This document shows positions 1 to 10,451 of a stretch of DNA of 64,000 nt, piece by piece. The stretch lies in contig JAISXH010000037.1 in NCBI GenBank assembly GCA_031270825.1, positions 38,425-102,424 on the forward strand, in the 5' to 3' direction. Both the position numbers and the translations under genes were made by a program. This DNA comes from Bifidobacteriaceae bacterium. GTDB lineage: Bacteria > Actinomycetota > Actinomycetes > Actinomycetales > WQXJ01. Position 1 is the stretch's first letter, and every line of letters begins with the position of its first letter. Under the pieces are notes generated by a model. That model had not been told where the DNA came from and searched no databases. It saw only the letters and a program-made list of their open reading frames with translations.

Positions 1-1463
1 GCGCGGTGGATTCGAATTGATCCGCCGCCGATCTCGTTGCCGTTGCAGACAATGTCGTAGGCGTAGGCCAGGGCCGCGCCAGGGTCGTCTTCGAACCGCT
101 CGATCCATTCGGGGGTGGGACTGGTGAAGGCGTGATGCACAGCGGTCCAAGCGCCGGCTCCCACCGCCACGTCGTCGTCTTCGCCGGTCGGCTTGAACAG
201 CGGCGCGTCCACCACCCAGACGAAGGACCACTCCCCCTCCCGGACCAGCCCAAGGCGTGCCGCGATCTCGGCCCGGGCGGCGGCCAAGAGCGCCCGCGAC
301 GGCCCCGCCGCGCCGGCCGCGAAAAAGACCGAGTCTCCTGGCTGAGCGCCTACGGCGGCGGCCAAACCGGCCCGCTCGGCATCGGAAATGTTCTTCGCCA
401 CCGGACCGCCGAGCTCGCCGGAATCTAAGACGGTCACGTAAGCCAGTCCCGGCGCGCCTCGCTGCTTGGCCCATTCCTGCCAGGCGTCGAAGGTCCGGCG
501 CGACTGCGCCGCGCCGCCGGGCATGACCAAGGCCCCAACATAGGGAGCTTGGAAAACGCGGAACTGCGTGGCAGCGAAGAAATCTTGCAATTCGACCAGT
601 TCCAAGCCGTAGCGCAGATCGGGTTTGTCAGAACCGAACCGACGCATCGCCTCCGCGTAAGTCAGACGCTCAATCGGAGGAATCTCGTAGCCGATCAACC
701 GCCAAATCGCGCGCAGAACTTCTTCTGCCAGGGCGATCACGTCATCTTGGTCCACAAACGACATCTCGACGTCGAGCTGGGTGAACTCAGGCTGACGGTC
801 GGCCCGGAAATCCTCGTCGCGGTAGCAGCGCGCGATCTGGAAGTAGCGTTCCATACCGGCCACCATCAGCAATTGCTTGAACAACTGCGGCGACTGCGGC
901 AGCGCGTACCACTTGCCCGGCGCCAACCGCGCCGGCACCAGGAAATCGCGGGCGCCTTCGGGGGTGGAGCGCGTCAGCGTGGGCGTTTCGATCTCAACGA
1001 AGTCATGGGCGTGAAGCACATCGCGAGTGACCCGGTTCACCTCCGAACGCAGGCGCAACGCGGCCGCCGGCTTGGCTCGCCGGAGATCCAGATAGCGGTA
1101 CTTGAGGCGCGTTTCCTCGCCCACCTCGACATGGTCGTCGATCGGGAACGGCAGCGGCTTAGACGGGTTGAGGACTAACACGTCTTCGGCCGCGACTTCG
1201 ATCTGCCCGGTCGCCAGCTCTGGATTCTCGTTTCCCTCGGGCCGGCGCCGGACCAGGCCTTTGACTTGGAGCACGAATTCCGAGCGCAATTGGTGGGCCG
1301 TGGCCTCGTCGTGGATGACCACCTGGGCCACCCCGGAGGCGTCACGCAGGTCGATGAACGCCACCCCGCCGTGGTCGCGCCGCGAGGCCACCCAGCCTGC
1401 CAAGGTGACGATCTGGCCGATCTGCTCGGGGCGCAAGTCGCCGCAGCCATGAGTACGTAGCAC
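1..1463 (-). CDS. aspS: Aspartyl-tRNA synthetase, C-terminus outside window
   Basis: Minus-strand frame reads [44 protein letters not shown]...[26 protein letters not shown], class II AspRS motifs; GTG start at 1463; open to window edge. Confidence 0.93.
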   Translation of the reverse strand, partial: MLRTHGCGDLRPEQIGQIVTLAGWVASRRDHGGVAFIDLRDASGVAQVVIHDEATAHQLRSEFVLQVKGLVRRRPEGNENPELATGQIEVAAEDVLVLNPSKPLPFPIDDHVEVGEETRLKYRYLDLRRAKPAAALRLRSEVNRVTRDVLHAHDFVEIETPTLTRSTPEGARDFLVPARLAPGKWYALPQSPQLFKQLLMVAGMERYFQIARCYRDEDFRADRQPEFTQLDVEMSFVDQDDVIALAEEVLRAIWRLIGYEIPPIERLTYAEAMRRFGSDKPDLRYGLELVELQDFFAATQFRVFQAPYVGALVMPGGAAQSRRTFDAWQEWAKQRGAPGLAYVTVLDSGELGGPVAKNISDAERAGLAAAVGAQPGDSVFFAAGAAGPSRALLAAARAEIAARLGLVREGEWSFVWVVDAPLFKPTGEDDDVAVGAGAWTAVHHAFTSPTPEWIERFEDDPGAALAYAYDIVCNGNEIGGGSIRIHR

Positions 1464-1545
1464 GGCTAAGAATCCTAGCCTCCTCGCGCAGATCGGCTGC
1501 CGTGGAGTCGCGTCCGGGCGCGAAGGCTGGCCAACGCCGGCTGGT

Positions 1546-2910
1546 CTAGGGGTCGTTCCGGACGGGTTTGGCGAAGCCGACCGCCAGGTCCGCCAACGGC
1601 GGCGCCCAGGTGGCGGCGTCAGCGTCCACCTGCTCCCCCGAACGCAGGTCCTTGACCTGGTCGCCGTCGCCCTCAGACCCGGGAAACCACACGAAGGGTA
1701 TGCCTCGCTGATCGGCGTACTTCAGCTGTTTGCCGAACTTCGCCGCCACCGGCGCCACGTCAGCGGGTATCCCCCGGCGGCGCAGTTCGGCGGCAATAGT
1801 GTCCGATGCCGTCCGGTCGCCCTCGGCCACCACCGCCACTAGCACCGCCGCCGGCGAGAGCCGGGAGGGCGCCAGCAAGCCAAGCGCCAGCACGCGGCTG
1901 ACCAGACGCGACACTCCAATGGACAGGCCCACCCCAGGGTAGGTTTGACCGCCCGAACAGGCCAGCGAATCGTAACGGCCGCCTGAACAGACCGAGCCCA
2001 AAGACTCCTGACCCAACCAGACGGTCTCGTAGACCGAGCCGGTGTAATAATCCAAGCCCCGGGCGATCTTCAGGTCCGCCACCACACTGCCCGGCAGCCG
2101 CCGTCCAGCCGCTTCCAAGAGCGCGCTCAATTCGTCTAAGCCCTCATCCAACAAAGGGCCGCCCGTCCCAGCCGAAGCGGCAAGGCGACGCACGTCGTGG
2201 GCCACCTGGGCGGCATCGGACCCTGAGATAGCGGCCAAGTCCAAAGCGGCGCGGGCCTGGTCACTGGACAGGCCCTCGCCCGCCAGGCCTGCGGCCACCG
2301 CCTGCGGGCCGATCTTGTCCAACTTGTCGATCCAGCGCAGAACAGCGTCGATCGCGTCGCCCGAGCCGAGCCCGCGATAGAAGCCTTCGGCCACCTTGCG
2401 GTTGTTGACCAGCACCCGGAACTGGCCGATCCCCAAGGCGGCGAGCGCCTCCGCCATCACCAACGGCAACTCCACCTCATAGTGGAAAGGCAATTCGCCA
2501 AGCCCGATCACGTCCAGGTCGGCCTGGATGAATTCGCGGAAACGGCCTTCTTGCGGCCGCTCTCCCCGCCACACCTTCTGGATCTGATAGCGCTTGAATG
2601 GGAAATCGAGCCGGCCGGCGTTCTCTAAGACGTAACGGGCCAGCGGCACCGTCAAATCGAAGTGGAGGCCAAGCGTCTTCGCGTCATACCCGGTCTTGCC
2701 GGCGTCCTGGAGCCGTCCCAGCACATAGACCTCTTTCGAGGTCTCGCCCTTGCGGAGCAGATCGCCCAGCGGCTCGACTGCCCGCGTCTCGATCTCGACA
2801 AAGCCGTGTAGGGCGAAGACTCGGGCCAGCGTCTCGATCAGATGGCGCTCCACCGCCCTACCGGACGGCAGCCATTCCGGGAACCCAGACAAAGGGCGGG
2901 GACGAGCCAT
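1546..2910 (-). CDS. hisS: Histidyl-tRNA synthetase
   Basis: [38 protein letters not shown]..., [36 protein letters not shown] motifs; start reassigned from 2982 to ATG at 2910 ([13 protein letters not shown]). Confidence 0.94.
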   Translation of the reverse strand: MARPRPLSGFPEWLPSGRAVERHLIETLARVFALHGFVEIETRAVEPLGDLLRKGETSKEVYVLGRLQDAGKTGYDAKTLGLHFDLTVPLARYVLENAGRLDFPFKRYQIQKVWRGERPQEGRFREFIQADLDVIGLGELPFHYEVELPLVMAEALAALGIGQFRVLVNNRKVAEGFYRGLGSGDAIDAVLRWIDKLDKIGPQAVAAGLAGEGLSSDQARAALDLAAISGSDAAQVAHDVRRLAASAGTGGPLLDEGLDELSALLEAAGRRLPGSVVADLKIARGLDYYTGSVYETVWLGQESLGSVCSGGRYDSLACSGGQTYPGVGLSIGVSRLVSRVLALGLLAPSRLSPAAVLVAVVAEGDRTASDTIAAELRRRGIPADVAPVAAKFGKQLKYADQRGIPFVWFPGSEGDGDQVKDLRSGEQVDADAATWAPPLADLAVGFAKPVRNDP

Positions 2911-3141
2911 CAAGACTCCTTTTCCGCTAGATCGGACACAATTGGCGTGGAGTTTCCACCGGGCGGCTCGGCCCCGCCGCAAGCGGGATTCGGGCCGCCC
3001 ACGTCAAGGTGGCCCAAGCCCGGCGGTGCACCACAGTGCCACCCGGCCGGCCGCGCAGGCGCGCTCTCCAGAGTAGTGGAGCCCGTACCGATAGACTTTT
3101 CGCTCGCCGGTAGTTGTCAAGGTTGGGGAGGTTCTTCGAGC

Positions 3142-3942
3142 ATGGTGGCCAAACGCAACTTGCAGCGCGAACGCGAGCGTCGCAAGGCCCTGGCGCGTCA
3201 GCAGCGCCTGATCGCCAAGGCCAAGCGGCGGCGGCGCAACCAAATCATCGCCGGAGTGACCGTGGCGGCGGTCGCTGTCGGCGGTCTGGCCGCCGTGGTG
3301 GTCACCTCCGTGCTGTCCGGTCGCGACAAGACGTCAACGGCAGACTCCGGCACAGGCACGGCTGTCGTCTCCACTGATCCAGAAGCCACCGGCGACGCGA
3401 CCACTCCCGGCGACGGCAAGGCCACCTACACGGCCGTGCCGGATCCGTCCTTAGCCGAGGGCCGCGAATGGACTGGCGCCATGGTGACATCGGCCGGCGA
3501 GATCGGCTTCACCCTGGACGGCGTGGCCGCCCCGCAGGCCACCGCCAATTTCATCCAGCTGGCCAACGACGGCTATTACGACGGCTCATCCTGTCACCGA
3601 CTGACCACGGAGGGCATCTTCGTCCTCCAATGCGGCTCGCTGACCGGCGACGGGACCGACAGCCCCGGCTACCAGTTCGGCCCGGTGGAGAACGCGCCCG
3701 CCGACAGCGTCTACCCCGCCGGCACCATCGCCATGGCCCGCGCCACGTCCGAAGACTCCCAAGGAGCGCAGTTCTTCATCACTTACCAAGACAGCACCAT
3801 CCCCGGCGGATACAGTGTATTTGGGCATGTCACGTCCGGGCTCGAAGCAGTTGAGCAAGTCGCCGCCGGGGGCACCGAGGATGGCGGCACGGATGGGCGG
3901 CCCGCCATTGCCGTGACGATCGATGGGATTGAACTACAGTGA
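3142..3942 (+). CDS. Membrane-anchored cyclophilin-type peptidyl-prolyl cis-trans isomerase
   Basis: [22 protein letters not shown], one TM segment, then [32 protein letters not shown]...GAQFFITY cyclophilin motifs. Confidence 0.88.
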   Translation: MVAKRNLQRERERRKALARQQRLIAKAKRRRRNQIIAGVTVAAVAVGGLAAVVVTSVLSGRDKTSTADSGTGTAVVSTDPEATGDATTPGDGKATYTAVPDPSLAEGREWTGAMVTSAGEIGFTLDGVAAPQATANFIQLANDGYYDGSSCHRLTTEGIFVLQCGSLTGDGTDSPGYQFGPVENAPADSVYPAGTIAMARATSEDSQGAQFFITYQDSTIPGGYSVFGHVTSGLEAVEQVAAGGTEDGGTDGRPAIAVTIDGIELQ

Positions 3943-6167
3943 CCACCCCTGACACCAGCGCCACGCCGGCCCCGCCAGCCGACAGTGCCGCTGTTCCCCT
4001 TCCGAGCGCCGCCGACGCGGACGCGCCGTCACAGGCCGAACCGGAACCGGCTGACGCCGCCGCAGACGCCGATGCCGCCTCGACGCCGGCCGTAGATCCA
4101 GCAGAACCAGTCGAGGTCGCAGGCGAAGCCCCCGAACCGCAGGCCACGCCGGAGCCCGAGCCGGAGCCCGAGCCCGAGCCGGAGCCCGAGCCCGAGCCAG
4201 AACCGGAGCCGGAACCCGAGCCCGAGCCGGAACCCGAGCCCGAGCCGGAACCGGAGCCCGAATCAGAACCGCCAGCCGACGCGGACGCTGACGTTGACGC
4301 CGATGCCGCCTCGCCGCCGGCCGTGGAGCCAGCAGAACCAGCCGAGGTCGCCGGGGAGGCACCCGAACCACAGGCCACGCCTGAGGCGGAACCCGAACCC
4401 GAACCCGAGCCAGAACCGCCAGCCGACGCGGACGCTGACGTTGACGCCGATGCCGCCTCGACGCCGGCCGTGGAGCCCGCAGAACCAGCCGAGGTCACAG
4501 ACAAGACGCCCGAGGCGGAACTCCAGACCGAGCCAGAACCACCGGCCGGCGCCGTGCCGCCGCCACAGGCTGAGCCAGAACCAGCCGAGGCCACAGGGGA
4601 GGCCTCCGAACCCCAGGCCAGACCCGAGCCGGAACCAGAGCCGCTGGCTAACGCTGAGGGCGTCTCGCCGCCGGCCGAGCCCACAAGCGGCCGGGCGGAC
4701 GCCGCTATGGCGCCCGAGGCGACGGAGGGCGCCGAGGGTGAGCAAACGGCATCGGACACAGAGTCTGAACCAACCCCGGCCGGCCCCCCGATCCCGATCC
4801 CCAAGCCCGCGCCCCCGCGCCCCGGCCCCCGGCCCGGAATGGGCCCAAAACCGGGTGCGGCGACGGCGCCCCGACCGCCAGCGCCGGCCGCGGCGCCCAC
4901 CCACGCCGACGAAGACGTGACCAAAGCCTCGAAATGGGGCCGAGTCGATCCGGACGGGACGGTCTTCGTTGTCGACGGCAAGTCGGAGCGGCCCGTGGGC
5001 CAATTCCCGGGCGTGCCGGCTGAAGAGGCCCTGGCGCTCTACGCCCGGCGGTTCCTGGACCTCGAGGCGCAAGTCGACCTATTCGAGGCCAGAGTCGAAC
5101 AGCTGACTCAGCGGGACATCGACCAGACGCTCTCCAGCCTCAAGCAGGCTCTGGCCGAGCCGGCGGCGGTCGGTGACCTGGAGGGCCTGAGGACCAAGTA
5201 CCGAGCCGTCAAGGCTCACGCGGCGGCTGTGCGCCAACGCATCGAGGCTGAGCGGGCGGCAGCCAAAGCCGAGGCGCTGGCCGAACGGACCGCGCTGGTT
5301 GAGCGCGCCGAAGCCATCGCCGAGCTGCATTCCGACCAAGTCAACTGGAAGCAGGCCTCGACCGAACTCAAAGAGATCCTCGATGTCTGGCGCGAGGCCC
5401 AACGCACCGGTCCCAAGATCGATCGCCCCACCGAGGACGAGTTGTGGCGCCGGTTCTCGCATGCCCGCACCGGTTTCGACCGCAAACGGCGGGCCTTCTT
5501 CACCGAATTGGACAAGCGCCAAGGCGCCGCCAAGCTGGCTAAAGAACAGATCGTGACCGAGGCCGAGAAGCTCGCCGCGTCGCAAGACTGGGGAAACACC
5601 GGGCGCGAGTTCCGCAATCTGATGGACCGCTGGCGCGCCGCCGGCAGGCTGTCAAGGCGCGAAGACGACGCCCTTTGGGAACGCTTCCGCGCCGCCCAGG
5701 ACCAGTTCTTCAAACGGCGGGACGCCCAGCACGCCGCCAACGACGCCGAACGGGAAGCCAACCTCGCGGCCAAGCTGGAGGTTGTCCAAGAGGCCGAGCA
5801 GTTGCTGCCCGTCCGCGACATCAAGATCGCCAAAGCCAAGCTGCGGGACTTGGAAGACCGCTGGGACAAGATCGGCCATGTGCCCCGACGCGACCAGGAC
5901 AGGGTCGAGGCCCGCATGAAGGCGGTCGAAGACGCCGTCCGCTCAGAGGAAGAACGTGGCTGGAGGAAGTCCAACCCGGAGACCATAGCCCGAATGGAAT
6001 CGATGACCAGCCAACTCGAGGCCGTCATCGCGGGCCTGGAACGCAAACTGGTCAAAGTCGAGGCCACCGGCGACGCGACATCCATCGCGGCCCTCAAAGA
6101 GGACATCAAGGGCCGCCGCCAGATGCTCGACAGCCTGCGCCAATCCGCGCAGCAGGGTTGGGAGTAG
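3939..6167 (+). CDS. DUF349 domain protein with long acidic/proline N-terminal repeat region
   Basis: GTG start overlaps upstream stop (GTGA). C-terminal repeats such as [27 protein letters not shown] / [19 protein letters not shown] typical of DUF349; N-term is (EP)n. Confidence 0.85.
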   Translation: MTTPDTSATPAPPADSAAVPLPSAADADAPSQAEPEPADAAADADAASTPAVDPAEPVEVAGEAPEPQATPEPEPEPEPEPEPEPEPEPEPEPEPEPEPEPEPEPEPESEPPADADADVDADAASPPAVEPAEPAEVAGEAPEPQATPEAEPEPEPEPEPPADADADVDADAASTPAVEPAEPAEVTDKTPEAELQTEPEPPAGAVPPPQAEPEPAEATGEASEPQARPEPEPEPLANAEGVSPPAEPTSGRADAAMAPEATEGAEGEQTASDTESEPTPAGPPIPIPKPAPPRPGPRPGMGPKPGAATAPRPPAPAAAPTHADEDVTKASKWGRVDPDGTVFVVDGKSERPVGQFPGVPAEEALALYARRFLDLEAQVDLFEARVEQLTQRDIDQTLSSLKQALAEPAAVGDLEGLRTKYRAVKAHAAAVRQRIEAERAAAKAEALAERTALVERAEAIAELHSDQVNWKQASTELKEILDVWREAQRTGPKIDRPTEDELWRRFSHARTGFDRKRRAFFTELDKRQGAAKLAKEQIVTEAEKLAASQDWGNTGREFRNLMDRWRAAGRLSRREDDALWERFRAAQDQFFKRRDAQHAANDAEREANLAAKLEVVQEAEQLLPVRDIKIAKAKLRDLEDRWDKIGHVPRRDQDRVEARMKAVEDAVRSEEERGWRKSNPETIARMESMTSQLEAVIAGLERKLVKVEATGDATSIAALKEDIKGRRQMLDSLRQSAQQGWE
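4151..4270 (+). repeat. (Glu-Pro)n coding microsatellite inside the DUF349 gene
   Basis: Repeated gagccc/gagccg/gaaccg hexanucleotides encoding EPEPEPEPE. Confidence 0.9.
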
Positions 6168-6210
6168 CGGGACCGGTCGGGCCGCCTCTCGCGGCCCTCA
6201 AAATCGGCCG

Positions 6211-6338
6211 CTAGGAGCGTGGTGAATAGCCACGCTCCGACCGTGTTGACTTGGGTCAGCGAAGCGCTGACCTAAGGAAACGCGGCAAGCAAGTGCGGCT
6301 TCGGGCCTAGGAATCCGGTTCATTCACCGGATTCCTAG
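6211..6338. repeat. Copy A of ~127-bp intergenic element with inverted terminal structure
   Basis: CTAGGAGCGTGGTGAATAGCCACGCTCCGACCGTGTTGAC...CCTAGGAATCCGGTTCATTCACCGGATTCCTAG; similar copies at 40680 and 40862. Confidence 0.85.
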
Positions 6339-6386
6339 GCCCGCGCCCCGTTGGCCAACGCTCCGGGGCGGGACTCGCCCGCCTCG

Positions 6387-8678
6387 CTAGGCGTGATGAC
6401 GCCCGGAGCCGGTGATGCGATAGGCGTCGAAGACGCCGTCCACGCGGCGGATGGCGGCCAACACCGCATCCAAGTGAGACGTGTCAGCCAATTCGAAGAC
6501 GAAGCGATTGATGGCCACGCGGTCTTTGGTCGTGGACACCTCGGCCGACAGGATGTTCACATGGGCCTCCGAGAGGGCCTTGGTCACATCCGAGAGCAGA
6601 TGGTGGCGGTCCAGCGCCTCGACTTGGATCTGGACCAGGTAGGACCCTTGGACGTGATCCCGCCATTCGACATCGACAATCCGCTCCGGCGATGTCTTCT
6701 CCGCCTCCTGGACGTTGGCGCAATCGACCCAGTGGACCGAGACCCCCGAACCGCGGGTGATGAAGCCAATGATTTTGTCTCCCGGCACTGGCGTGCAGCA
6801 GCGGGCCAACTTGACCCAGACGTCATCGACCCCGTGGACCACAATGCCGGGATCACCGCTGGCGCCGGCGGGGCTGAGCCGGTGTGACAATCCCGGCCGG
6901 GAGACCTCGACCACGTCTTCCTCGTTGGCGGCCTCCCCGCCCAGGGACGCCACCAGTTTCTCGACCATGGAATGGGCCGAGTAGCGGCCCTCGCCGACAG
7001 CCGCATACAGGGCCGAGACATCTTGGAACCGAAGCTCATTGGCCAGGGCGAGCAAGGTCTCATGCGACATCAGCCTCTGAATCGGCAGATTCTGCTTACG
7101 CATCTCCTTGGCGATTTGGTCCTTGCCGCGCTCGACCGATTCCTCGCGACGCTCCTTGGTGAACCACTGCCTGATCTTGTTGCGCGCGCGCGGAGACTTG
7201 ACGAACACCAACCAATCGCGCGAGGGCCCCTGGCCGGGCGTCTTCGAGGTGAAGATCTCAACCACGTCGCCGGTTTGGAGTTCCGTGTCCAAAGCCACCA
7301 GGCGCGAATTGACCCGGGCGCCAACCGTCCGGTGGCCCACTTCGGTGTGGACGGCGTAAGCGAAGTCGACTGGAGTCGAACCCGAGGGCAGCGCCAACAC
7401 GTCGCCTTTGGGCGTGAAGACGTAGACCTCCGCCCGACCGATCTCATAACGCAGTGAATCGAGGAACTCGCCCGGATCCTGGGTTTCGCGCTGCCACTCG
7501 ACCAACTGGCGCAGCCAATCCATATCGGCGCCGCCATTGGCGGTCGAATGCGCCCCTTCCTTGTACTTCCAGTGCGCGGCCACCCCGTATTCGCTGCGTC
7601 GGTGCATCTCATGGGTGCGGATCTGGATTTCGACCGGCTTTCCGGAAGGCCCGATCACGGTGGTGTGCAGCGACTGGTACATGTTGAACTTGGGCCGGGC
7701 TATGTAGTCCTTGAAGCGTCCCGGCACGGGATTCCAGCGCGCATGCATAGCCCCCAGAGCGGCGTAGCAATCCCGCACCGAATCAACCAGGACACGAACC
7801 CCGACCAGGTCATAGATATCGGTCAGGTCGCGTCCCCGGACAATCATCTTCTGGTAGATCGAGTAGTAGTGCTTCGGCCGGCCGGTCACCACGCCCTTGA
7901 TTTTGTTGGCCCTGAGGTCGGCCTTGACCTGCTCGGCCACCACCCGGAGGTATTCGTCGCGGGCCGGGGCGCGTTCGGCCACCACCCGGACCACTTCCTC
8001 GTAGACCCGGGGGTGCAGCGTGGCGAAGGAAAGGTCCTCCAACTCCCATTTGATCGTGTTCATGCCGAGACGATGAGCCAGCGGAGCGTAGATCTCAAGG
8101 GTCTCGCGCGCCTTCCGCTCCGCCGATTCCGTCGAGACATACTTCCAAGTCCGCGCGTTGTGCAAACGGTCGGCCAACTTGATCAACAGCACTCTGATGT
8201 CTTTGGCGGTGGCGATCACCATCTTGCGCACAGTCTCCGACTGCGCCGCCTCGCCGTACTCGACCTTGTCGAGTTTGGTCACGCCATCGACCATCTGCGC
8301 GATCTCGTCGCCGAACTCGCGCCTGAGTTCGGTCAGCGAGTAGGTCGTGTCCTCGACCGTGTCATGCAGAAGCGCCGCCGCCAAGGTGGACGGCGTCATG
8401 CCGAGTTCAGCCAAGATGGTGGCCACGGCCACCGGATGCGTTATGTAAGGCTCGTCGTTCTTGCGCACCTGGCCTTCATGGACGCGCTCGGCCACCGCGT
8501 AGGCCCGCTCCACCAATTCGGTGGAGGTCTTCGGGTGCGAAGCTCTGAGAGCCGCCAACACGGGTTCCAGGGCGGCTGGCACCGCTGGGTGCGTCCGGAA
8601 GCCGGGGAGCCAGGACAGCGGGCCGGTGTGGGCGCCAGACTCCACCTGAGCTCTGGGGGTGGTGCCGGCCTCAGTCAT
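6387..8678 (-). CDS. relA: RelA/SpoT bifunctional (p)ppGpp synthetase/hydrolase
   Basis: HD domain ([10 protein letters not shown]), synthetase ([42 protein letters not shown]), TGS and ACT domains. Confidence 0.95.
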   Translation of the reverse strand: MTEAGTTPRAQVESGAHTGPLSWLPGFRTHPAVPAALEPVLAALRASHPKTSTELVERAYAVAERVHEGQVRKNDEPYITHPVAVATILAELGMTPSTLAAALLHDTVEDTTYSLTELRREFGDEIAQMVDGVTKLDKVEYGEAAQSETVRKMVIATAKDIRVLLIKLADRLHNARTWKYVSTESAERKARETLEIYAPLAHRLGMNTIKWELEDLSFATLHPRVYEEVVRVVAERAPARDEYLRVVAEQVKADLRANKIKGVVTGRPKHYYSIYQKMIVRGRDLTDIYDLVGVRVLVDSVRDCYAALGAMHARWNPVPGRFKDYIARPKFNMYQSLHTTVIGPSGKPVEIQIRTHEMHRRSEYGVAAHWKYKEGAHSTANGGADMDWLRQLVEWQRETQDPGEFLDSLRYEIGRAEVYVFTPKGDVLALPSGSTPVDFAYAVHTEVGHRTVGARVNSRLVALDTELQTGDVVEIFTSKTPGQGPSRDWLVFVKSPRARNKIRQWFTKERREESVERGKDQIAKEMRKQNLPIQRLMSHETLLALANELRFQDVSALYAAVGEGRYSAHSMVEKLVASLGGEAANEEDVVEVSRPGLSHRLSPAGASGDPGIVVHGVDDVWVKLARCCTPVPGDKIIGFITRGSGVSVHWVDCANVQEAEKTSPERIVDVEWRDHVQGSYLVQIQVEALDRHHLLSDVTKALSEAHVNILSAEVSTTKDRVAINRFVFELADTSHLDAVLAAIRRVDGVFDAYRITGSGRHHA

Positions 8679-8739
8679 GCGCTAATTGTAGAACCGCCTG
8701 CGGGCCGAACCCCGGCTTTTCGCCATCGGCCCAGTCTGG

Positions 8740-8758
8740 CCGCCCGCCGCGCGGGCGG
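8740..8758. terminator. GC-rich hairpin between relA and apt
   Basis: CCGCCCGC CGC GCGGGCGG perfect stem; no T tract, so terminator function is only inferred. Confidence 0.4.
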
Positions 8759-8799
8759 CGAACCAGTGAGCACAATCACCGTCCCCCTGCGGGATTTGG

Positions 8800-9351
8800 T
8801 TAGGTGGTCCAGATGCACTCTAGGTCGCGGCCGGGGAGTTTGGCGCGGCCGGCCAGGGAGGCCAATTCGATTAGGAAGCTCATGCCGATGACCTTGGCGC
8901 CAGCGCGCTCGAGCAGGTCGGCGGCGGCAGCCGCCGTGCCGCCGGTGGCCAGGACGTCATCCATGATGACCACGCGCGTGCCCGGCCTGATGGCGTCCTC
9001 GTGCATCTCCAGGGCCGCCTCGCCGTATTCCAGCGCATAGGACTCGCGCAGAGTCACCCCGGGCAACTTGCCCGGCTTGCGCAACGGCACAAAGCCCAGA
9101 CCGGTGTGAAAAGCGGCCGGGGCGGCCACGATGAAACCACGCGCCTCGATTCCCACCACCAACTCACAGCCGACGCGCTCCAAGAAATCGGACAGATACT
9201 CGATCACCTGCCCAAAGGCGTACGAATCAGCCAGCAGCGGGGTGATGTCTTTGAAGATCACGCCGGGGGTGGGGAAATCGGGGATGTCCCGGCAGTGGGC
9301 CTCGACCAGGTCGCGGACCTGCCCCGGGGTGATCAAACCCACCGCTGTCAC
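8800..9351 (-). CDS. apt: Adenine phosphoribosyltransferase
   Basis: IPDFPTPGVIFKDITPLL, VGIEARGFIVAAPAA, VVIMDDVLATGGTAAAAADLLERAGA PRPP motif. Confidence 0.95.
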   Translation of the reverse strand: MTAVGLITPGQVRDLVEAHCRDIPDFPTPGVIFKDITPLLADSYAFGQVIEYLSDFLERVGCELVVGIEARGFIVAAPAAFHTGLGFVPLRKPGKLPGVTLRESYALEYGEAALEMHEDAIRPGTRVVIMDDVLATGGTAAAAADLLERAGAKVIGMSFLIELASLAGRAKLPGRDLECIWTT

Positions 9352-10451
9352 CTCCCCGAACGCGGCTTGCGCCGCGGTTGGGAGACCTGTCCGCGGTGCT
9401 CGCCCGCGCGCATCGCGCCGATGCCAGACAGGGCCGCCGTGCCGATCCCGGCGTCGGCTCCGGCCGCGACCGCTTCGGCCCGCTTGGCCAGCACCCGTTC
9501 GGTGTGCTCGCGAATCCGCGGCTCCCGGTTACGCAGAGCCACCTCCAGCGGCGTGGCCAAGAAGATCGACGAGTAGGTTCCGGCCGCCATGCCCACGAAC
9601 AAAGCCAGCGAGATGTCCTGCAGCGACGACGGCCCCAACAACGCCCAGCCGATGAACAGAATCGCGGCCACCGGCAGCAGCGCCACCACCGAAGTGTTGA
9701 TCGAACGCACCATGGTCTGATTGACCGCCAGGTTGGCGGCCTCTCCATAGGTGTACTGCGACTGGTCCAACGCGCCCTGAGTGTTTTCACGCACCTTGTC
9801 GAAGACCACCACGGTGTCATACATCGAGTAGCCCAGAACGGTCAGGAAGCCGATCAGCGTGGCCGGGGTGACCTCGAAGCCGACCGCCGCATAGACCCCC
9901 ACGGTCACAATCAGGTCGTGGATCAGCGCCGTTATGGCCGACACGGCCATGGCCCAGTTCCGGAAGTACATGATCATGGCCAGGGCGACCAGCGCCAGGA
10001 AGATGATCGAGCCCCGTATCGCCTTGCCGGACACGTCCGAGCCCCAGGACGCCGACACCATCTGGTTCGACACGTCGGTGGTCGGCACATCATAGGCTTC
10101 GGCCAGAGCCGTCTTGACGCTTTGGGTTTCCTCACCACTGAGCTTGCCGGTCTGCACGCGCACGCCGCCGTCGCCAAGCGAGGAGACCTTGGGCGAGGCG
10201 TCGGCGCCCAGTTCGTCGCGCAACGCGTCCAGGGCCGGGCCCTGATCGGTCGAGGTGGTGCCGGACACCCGGAACTCGGTGCCGCCCACGAACTCCATGC
10301 CGAGGTGCAGGCCGGGCTTGAAAACCAAAACGCCGCAAACAATCACCACGCCGACGGCCACCGACAGCCAGATCTTGATCTTGGGCACCACCGCGTACGA
10401 CCGGCGCCCGGTGTAGAGGTCGTTGCCCCACTGCGAGAAGCCCCTAGCCAT
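9348..10451 (-). CDS. secF: Protein translocase subunit SecF
   Basis: LHLGMEFVGGTEFRVSG, YSMYDTVVVFDKVRENTQ, NQTMVRSINTSVVALLPV. Confidence 0.95.
   Translation of the reverse strand: MARGFSQWGNDLYTGRRSYAVVPKIKIWLSVAVGVVIVCGVLVFKPGLHLGMEFVGGTEFRVSGTTSTDQGPALDALRDELGADASPKVSSLGDGGVRVQTGKLSGEETQSVKTALAEAYDVPTTDVSNQMVSASWGSDVSGKAIRGSIIFLALVALAMIMYFRNWAMAVSAITALIHDLIVTVGVYAAVGFEVTPATLIGFLTVLGYSMYDTVVVFDKVRENTQGALDQSQYTYGEAANLAVNQTMVRSINTSVVALLPVAAILFIGWALLGPSSLQDISLALFVGMAAGTYSSIFLATPLEVALRNREPRIREHTERVLAKRAEAVAAGADAGIGTAALSGIGAMRAGEHRGQVSQPRRKPRSGR

Noticed and set aside
549-1178. 209-aa plus-strand ORF
   Set aside because: Antisense to aspS; no recognisable motif.
3830-4981. Ser/Gly-rich 383-aa minus ORF
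   Set aside because: Antisense of the (EP)n repeat in the DUF349 gene.
7548-8891. 447-aa plus ORF over relA
   Set aside because: Antisense shadow; relA domains are unambiguous on the minus strand.
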